Of a DNA stretch of 7,626 bases, positions 5,232-7,626 are shown piece after piece (position 1 is the stretch's first letter; each line of letters begins with the position of its first letter). This DNA comes from Pseudomonadota bacterium. GTDB taxonomy: Bacteria; Pseudomonadota; Gammaproteobacteria; Acidiferrobacterales; Acidiferrobacteraceae. The notes beneath the pieces are model-generated. The model saw nothing but the letters and a program-made list of their open reading frames with translations. It made no database searches and was not told the DNA's origin. A program made the translations under genes and the position numbers. Location of the stretch: positions 1-7,626 of the forward strand of contig JAJYPQ010000175.1 of the NCBI GenBank assembly GCA_021795255.1, given 5' to 3'.

Positions 5232-5960
5232 CTAGGGGCGCTGGGGGATCGGCGGCAGCGCGGGAGACGCCACTTTGGGCGAGCGCCGCTGAGCCTTGAA
5301 GGGATGGAGATAGGCTGTGACCTGTTCTGCGAAGAGCACGGGCGTTTGCTCGTGAAACCCAATCACCCGCAAGGCCTCGGCGGTCCAGGTATTGCAGGTG
5401 TGCCAGGCATCGTAGGTCTTGGATGATGCGAAGAAGTCGCCATGTCGGGTTCTCGGTCCCACGATCACGAATGCGCCCTGTGGTCCTCGAGTAAAGGATC
5501 GCAGAAGAAAGGATTGGAGGCGATGCCAACGGGGTGCCGCGATGCCTATCCAGTAGAGATGGCGGGTCCGACTGAGGACGTCGATCTCCTGGTGCGACCG
5601 CGCGGTCACATGGAGGACGCTTCGGGAGGGAAAGAGGGCGCGTAAGCCCGTTAGCAGGCTTGGATGCCGCTCCCTATAATAGCGGCGATTGCCCCAGCCG
5701 ATGCCGATGAAGGGGGCCTGCGGGATCATGTGGCGAATCGAGGCGAGTGGGCCCGTAAGCTGTCGGGCCGGCAAAATGATAGCGGTGTGCCAGCCTTCGC
5801 GCACAATGCCGAGCGTATAGGGGTGGCGGGGAAGAAACGGGGTTCGTTGCGTCCTGATGGCGGGGCCGGGCTTTACGCATCCGGTCCCGACCCCCAACAA
5901 AAGGACTGCGATTATGCAGCCAAGACTCCTCCGCCGACATCGGTGTTCTGAGTGTTTCAT
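5232..5960 (-). CDS. DUF2459 family protein, predicted lipoprotein of unknown function
   Basis: The 242-residue protein matches the DUF2459 family (also known as the 'urease region' conserved hypothetical family). The diagnostic motifs are V-R-E-G-W-H-T-A-I-I-L-P (His58), an I-G-I-G-W-G-N-R-R-Y-Y segment (85-95), L-H-V at 116-118, and C-N-T-W-T-A (Cys189) near the C-terminus. The N-terminus has a basic stretch (R8-R11), a hydrophobic run (14-24) and Cys28 in V-G-T-G-C, an imperfect lipobox. Export and lipid attachment are likely but not certain. The conserved His and Cys recall an active site, but no reaction is established for the family and I claim none. ATG 5960 has AAGGA only three bases upstream, a tight spacing. 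The gene begins 51 bases after the MFS transporter on the same strand, so the two may be cotranscribed. No urease genes are visible. Confidence 0.85.
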   Translation of the reverse strand: MKHSEHRCRRRSLGCIIAVLLLGVGTGCVKPGPAIRTQRTPFLPRHPYTLGIVREGWHTAIILPARQLTGPLASIRHMIPQAPFIGIGWGNRRYYRERHPSLLTGLRALFPSRSVLHVTARSHQEIDVLSRTRHLYWIGIAAPRWHRLQSFLLRSFTRGPQGAFVIVGPRTRHGDFFASSKTYDAWHTCNTWTAEALRVIGFHEQTPVLFAEQVTAYLHPFKAQRRSPKVASPALPPIPQRP

Positions 5961-6011
5961 GGGTCCTTGAGAAAGGGATTCTGCTTGGTCCTCGTCATTT
6001 ATGGCAGTCGC

Positions 6012-7352
6012 TTACGTCGGAGTCTCTTCCCTTTCCATGGCCTCGAGCGTTTTGCCGGCGGGCTCCAATGGATAGAGGTGGGTTACCCAGGCGCCCAGCA
6101 ACGCGACTGCACCCATTGCGATAAGAACGGCCGTTAAACCCAGGCCGGCCTCAAGCTCGGGAAAAATCACCGCGGACAGTACAGCGCCCAGGCGCGATAG
6201 GGCCGTGGCGATGCCTCCCGCACTGGCGCGTAGTTCCGTTGGAAATATCTCAACCGAGAGCGCCATGGCCGTTACCCCAGGACCTATGCCGGTGCCCAAG
6301 GAGTATATGGCCGAGCCCATATAGACGTCCCAAGGGTGGTGAATGCTGATACCCAGGGCAAAGAGCAGGAGGCCTATGGTCATGAGCGCAAACCCGCCGG
6401 TTTGGAGGGGAATGCGGCCCCAGCGATCGAGACGCGGTAGGACCAGGATGATTCCAAGTGTCGAGATCAGAAGAAAGATCGCGTTAATGCCGGCGGCCAC
6501 TATATTGTTGTGGGCGAGCCCCTGCATGCGCAGGACGACCGGGAAGTAGAGTCCGATCCCAAGACCCACTACGTCAAGACAAAACCACGGTACCACGCTA
6601 AGCGCCAGGCGCCGACGCCAAAAAGGTTTGAGCAAGGTGGGCCAACGGCGAGCAGTCCCTGTGAACTCCTTTAGGGTAGCGGCGATTCGTTCCGAGACCC
6701 ATCCCGGGTGCAGGAGACGCAAGGCTGCCGTGGCCGCCTCATATTGTCCGCGACGCGTAAGCCAGCGCGGCGACTCGGGGACGCGGCGTCGTAGCCAGAG
6801 CAATATGAGGGCGGGCAGGATCGCGCTCCCGAACATAAACCGCCACGAGGCCGGCCCCATGGGGAGCAAGGCCAGTCCCGTCAGGGTCGAGACCAAGGCC
6901 CCCGCGTACCAGGCGATATTGATCCAGGCAAAGCCCCTGCCGCGTTGGCCTTCGGAACTGTATTCGGCGACCACCGTGGAGACGAGCGGATAGTCCATAC
7001 CGACACCAAGGCCAATAACGAAACGACTCATCCATAAGGCGGTAAGGTTGGGGCTTAGAGCGCTTCCCAGGGCGCCAAGGGCGTATAAGGCAACGTTGGG
7101 GAGGAGCAAGGCCCGGCGCCCGAAGCGATCCACCAAGGGGCCGCCTACGATCCCTCCCACGAGCGAGCCGACAAGCGCTGATGCCATAAGGCTGCCAATG
7201 GCCGTGGGACTGAGATGCCACGCAAGGCGCAAGGGTAAAAGCGCGATCGCCATGATGCTGATATCGAAGCCGTCCAGAAACATCCCCAAGCTCGCGGCGC
7301 GTAGCGCTTGCCTTTGGAGACGGTCGACGACGTGATCTACGGCACTCGTCAA
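6012..7352 (-). CDS. Major facilitator superfamily transporter (sugar-porter-like), substrate unknown
   Basis: The 446-residue protein has about 12 hydrophobic segments and sits in the inner membrane. Signature motifs are F-L-D-G-F-D-I-S in TM1 (25-32), the TM2-3 loop G-G-P-L-V-D-R-F-G-R-R (70-80), R-F-V-I-G-L-G-V-G in TM4 (110-118), P-E-S-P-R-W-L (192-198) before the central loop, the TM8-9 loop L-D-R-W-G-R (308-313), and E-I-F-P-T-E-L-R-A-S-A-G-G in TM11 (368-380). The tail A-G-K-T-L-E (432-437) echoes the sugar-porter ending. These place it in the sugar-porter/organic-acid-porter part of the superfamily but do not give a substrate; inorganic ions, organic acids and sugars all remain possible. 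The start is TTG at 7352, supported by GGAGA eight bases upstream; no better start lies between it and TM1. DUF2459 follows 51 bases downstream. Confidence 0.9.
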   Translation of the reverse strand: MTSAVDHVVDRLQRQALRAASLGMFLDGFDISIMAIALLPLRLAWHLSPTAIGSLMASALVGSLVGGIVGGPLVDRFGRRALLLPNVALYALGALGSALSPNLTALWMSRFVIGLGVGMDYPLVSTVVAEYSSEGQRGRGFAWINIAWYAGALVSTLTGLALLPMGPASWRFMFGSAILPALILLWLRRRVPESPRWLTRRGQYEAATAALRLLHPGWVSERIAATLKEFTGTARRWPTLLKPFWRRRLALSVVPWFCLDVVGLGIGLYFPVVLRMQGLAHNNIVAAGINAIFLLISTLGIILVLPRLDRWGRIPLQTGGFALMTIGLLLFALGISIHHPWDVYMGSAIYSLGTGIGPGVTAMALSVEIFPTELRASAGGIATALSRLGAVLSAVIFPELEAGLGLTAVLIAMGAVALLGAWVTHLYPLEPAGKTLEAMEREETPT

Positions 7353-7360
7353 GGACTCGG

Positions 7361-7365
7361 TCTCC
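7361..7365 (-). promoter_or_regulatory. Shine-Dalgarno sequence supporting the TTG start of the MFS gene
   Basis: GGAGA on the minus strand lies eight bases upstream of TTG 7352. The next in-frame ATG (Met24) falls at the start of the first membrane segment and would remove the cytoplasmic N-terminal helix, so TTG is preferred. Confidence 0.65.
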
Positions 7366-7414
7366 GACGAGCGTGGCCTGCGGTTTTACGGTAGGGCGTT
7401 TTCAGCATCCGCTC

Positions 7415-7444
7415 ACTATATCGCAGTTCCCGTAATCGGGTCAT
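7415..7444 (-). promoter_or_regulatory. Probable promoter of the MFS gene with a small dyad over it
   Basis: On the minus strand ATGACC (plus 7439-7444, four of six -35 bases) and TATAGT (plus 7415-7420, five of six -10 bases) are 18 bases apart. Transcription from here gives a leader of roughly 55 bases to TTG 7352. A CCCG-TAAT-CGGG dyad (7429-7440) covers the downstream edge of the -35 box and the spacer, where a repressor or a MerR-type activator could bind. That role is inference. Confidence 0.5.
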
Positions 7445-7579
7445 GAGGGGTGGAGGCAGGGCGTTGCCGTGATGGCCGAGAACGGGAGTCAAGCGTGACG
7501 GATGGGGGCGGCTGGCCACTTAACGCTTCTAGCTGCTATGCTCACGTGGCCCGATCAAAGGTCAGAGCATCGCTCGTAC

Positions 7580-7605
7580 TTTTGCGGGGACGCGTTTTGC
7601 GGGGA
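7580..7605. repeat. Tandem 11-bp direct repeat
   Basis: TTTTGCGGGGA occurs at 7580-7590 and again at 7595-7605, separated by CGCG, giving a 15-base period. No coding frame across it is supported: on both strands the frames are short or run off the window. It could be a pair of protein-binding sites for a gene beyond the right edge, or part of a coding repeat. Confidence 0.5.
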
Positions 7606-7626
7606 TTGGATGTTCTGGCTCCAAAG

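Noticed and set aside
7557..7626. Minus-strand frames entering from the right edge, one ending with a P-A-K-R-V-P-A-K-V-R-A-M-L stretch that faintly recalls a LysR C-terminus.
   Set aside because: Too short (about 20 codons), all three frames are equally open, and the apparent protein repeat just reflects the 11-bp DNA repeat.
7540..7626. Plus-strand ATG frame running off the right edge as the start of a new gene.
   Set aside because: There is no ribosome binding site, only a weak promoter-like pair upstream, and the 29 visible residues match nothing recognisable.

Overview
This 7.6 kb window is a GC-rich, densely coded bacterial chromosome segment. PyrC and BioD resemble the proteobacterial (gammaproteobacterial or Acidithiobacillia-like) forms. 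A globin-coupled c-di-GMP phosphodiesterase and a DUF2459 lipoprotein fit the same assignment. The genus cannot be fixed from the sequence alone. There is no CRISPR array, no intact insertion sequence and no rRNA. The only mobile-element hints are weak: a tRNA gene and a broken gene at the left edge.

Left edge (1-603): the C-terminal end of a TetR/AcrR-family regulator enters from outside (+). Its 3' end overlaps a minus-strand ORF. That ORF's first ~20 residues, preceded by a good Shine-Dalgarno sequence, look like the N-terminus of a methylated-DNA-protein cysteine methyltransferase (Ogt/MGMT). The rest of that protein is missing, which suggests an old deletion or rearrangement junction. 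Next comes a complete minus-strand tRNA-Arg(CCU) with an encoded CCA and a clear sigma70 promoter.

Middle (604-2827): about 450 bases without a convincing gene lead into pyrC (dihydroorotase). pyrC is followed after 9 bases by bioD (dethiobiotin synthetase), so the two probably form a two-gene operon. The pyrC start codon (GTG) lies in the loop of a perfect 10-bp hairpin, and a 9-bp long-range stem lies just upstream. Together they suggest RNA-structure control of pyrC.

Right half (2828-7352), all minus strand: transcription runs from an MFS transporter (TTG start) through a DUF2459 lipoprotein gene 51 bases downstream. A gap of about 290 bases follows and carries a near-consensus promoter. 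It then reads into a 704-residue globin-GAF-EAL protein that should hydrolyse c-di-GMP in response to a haem-bound ligand and possibly a GAF ligand. Its ~150-base 5' leader holds several stems, including two mutually exclusive 8-bp pairings, so it is a candidate regulatory RNA. The EAL gene converges on bioD.

Right edge (7353-7626): this contains the likely MFS promoter, with a small dyad over it, and an 11-bp tandem direct repeat. No supportable gene is seen there. The most interesting items are the pyrC hairpin, the EAL leader and the domain layout of the EAL protein.
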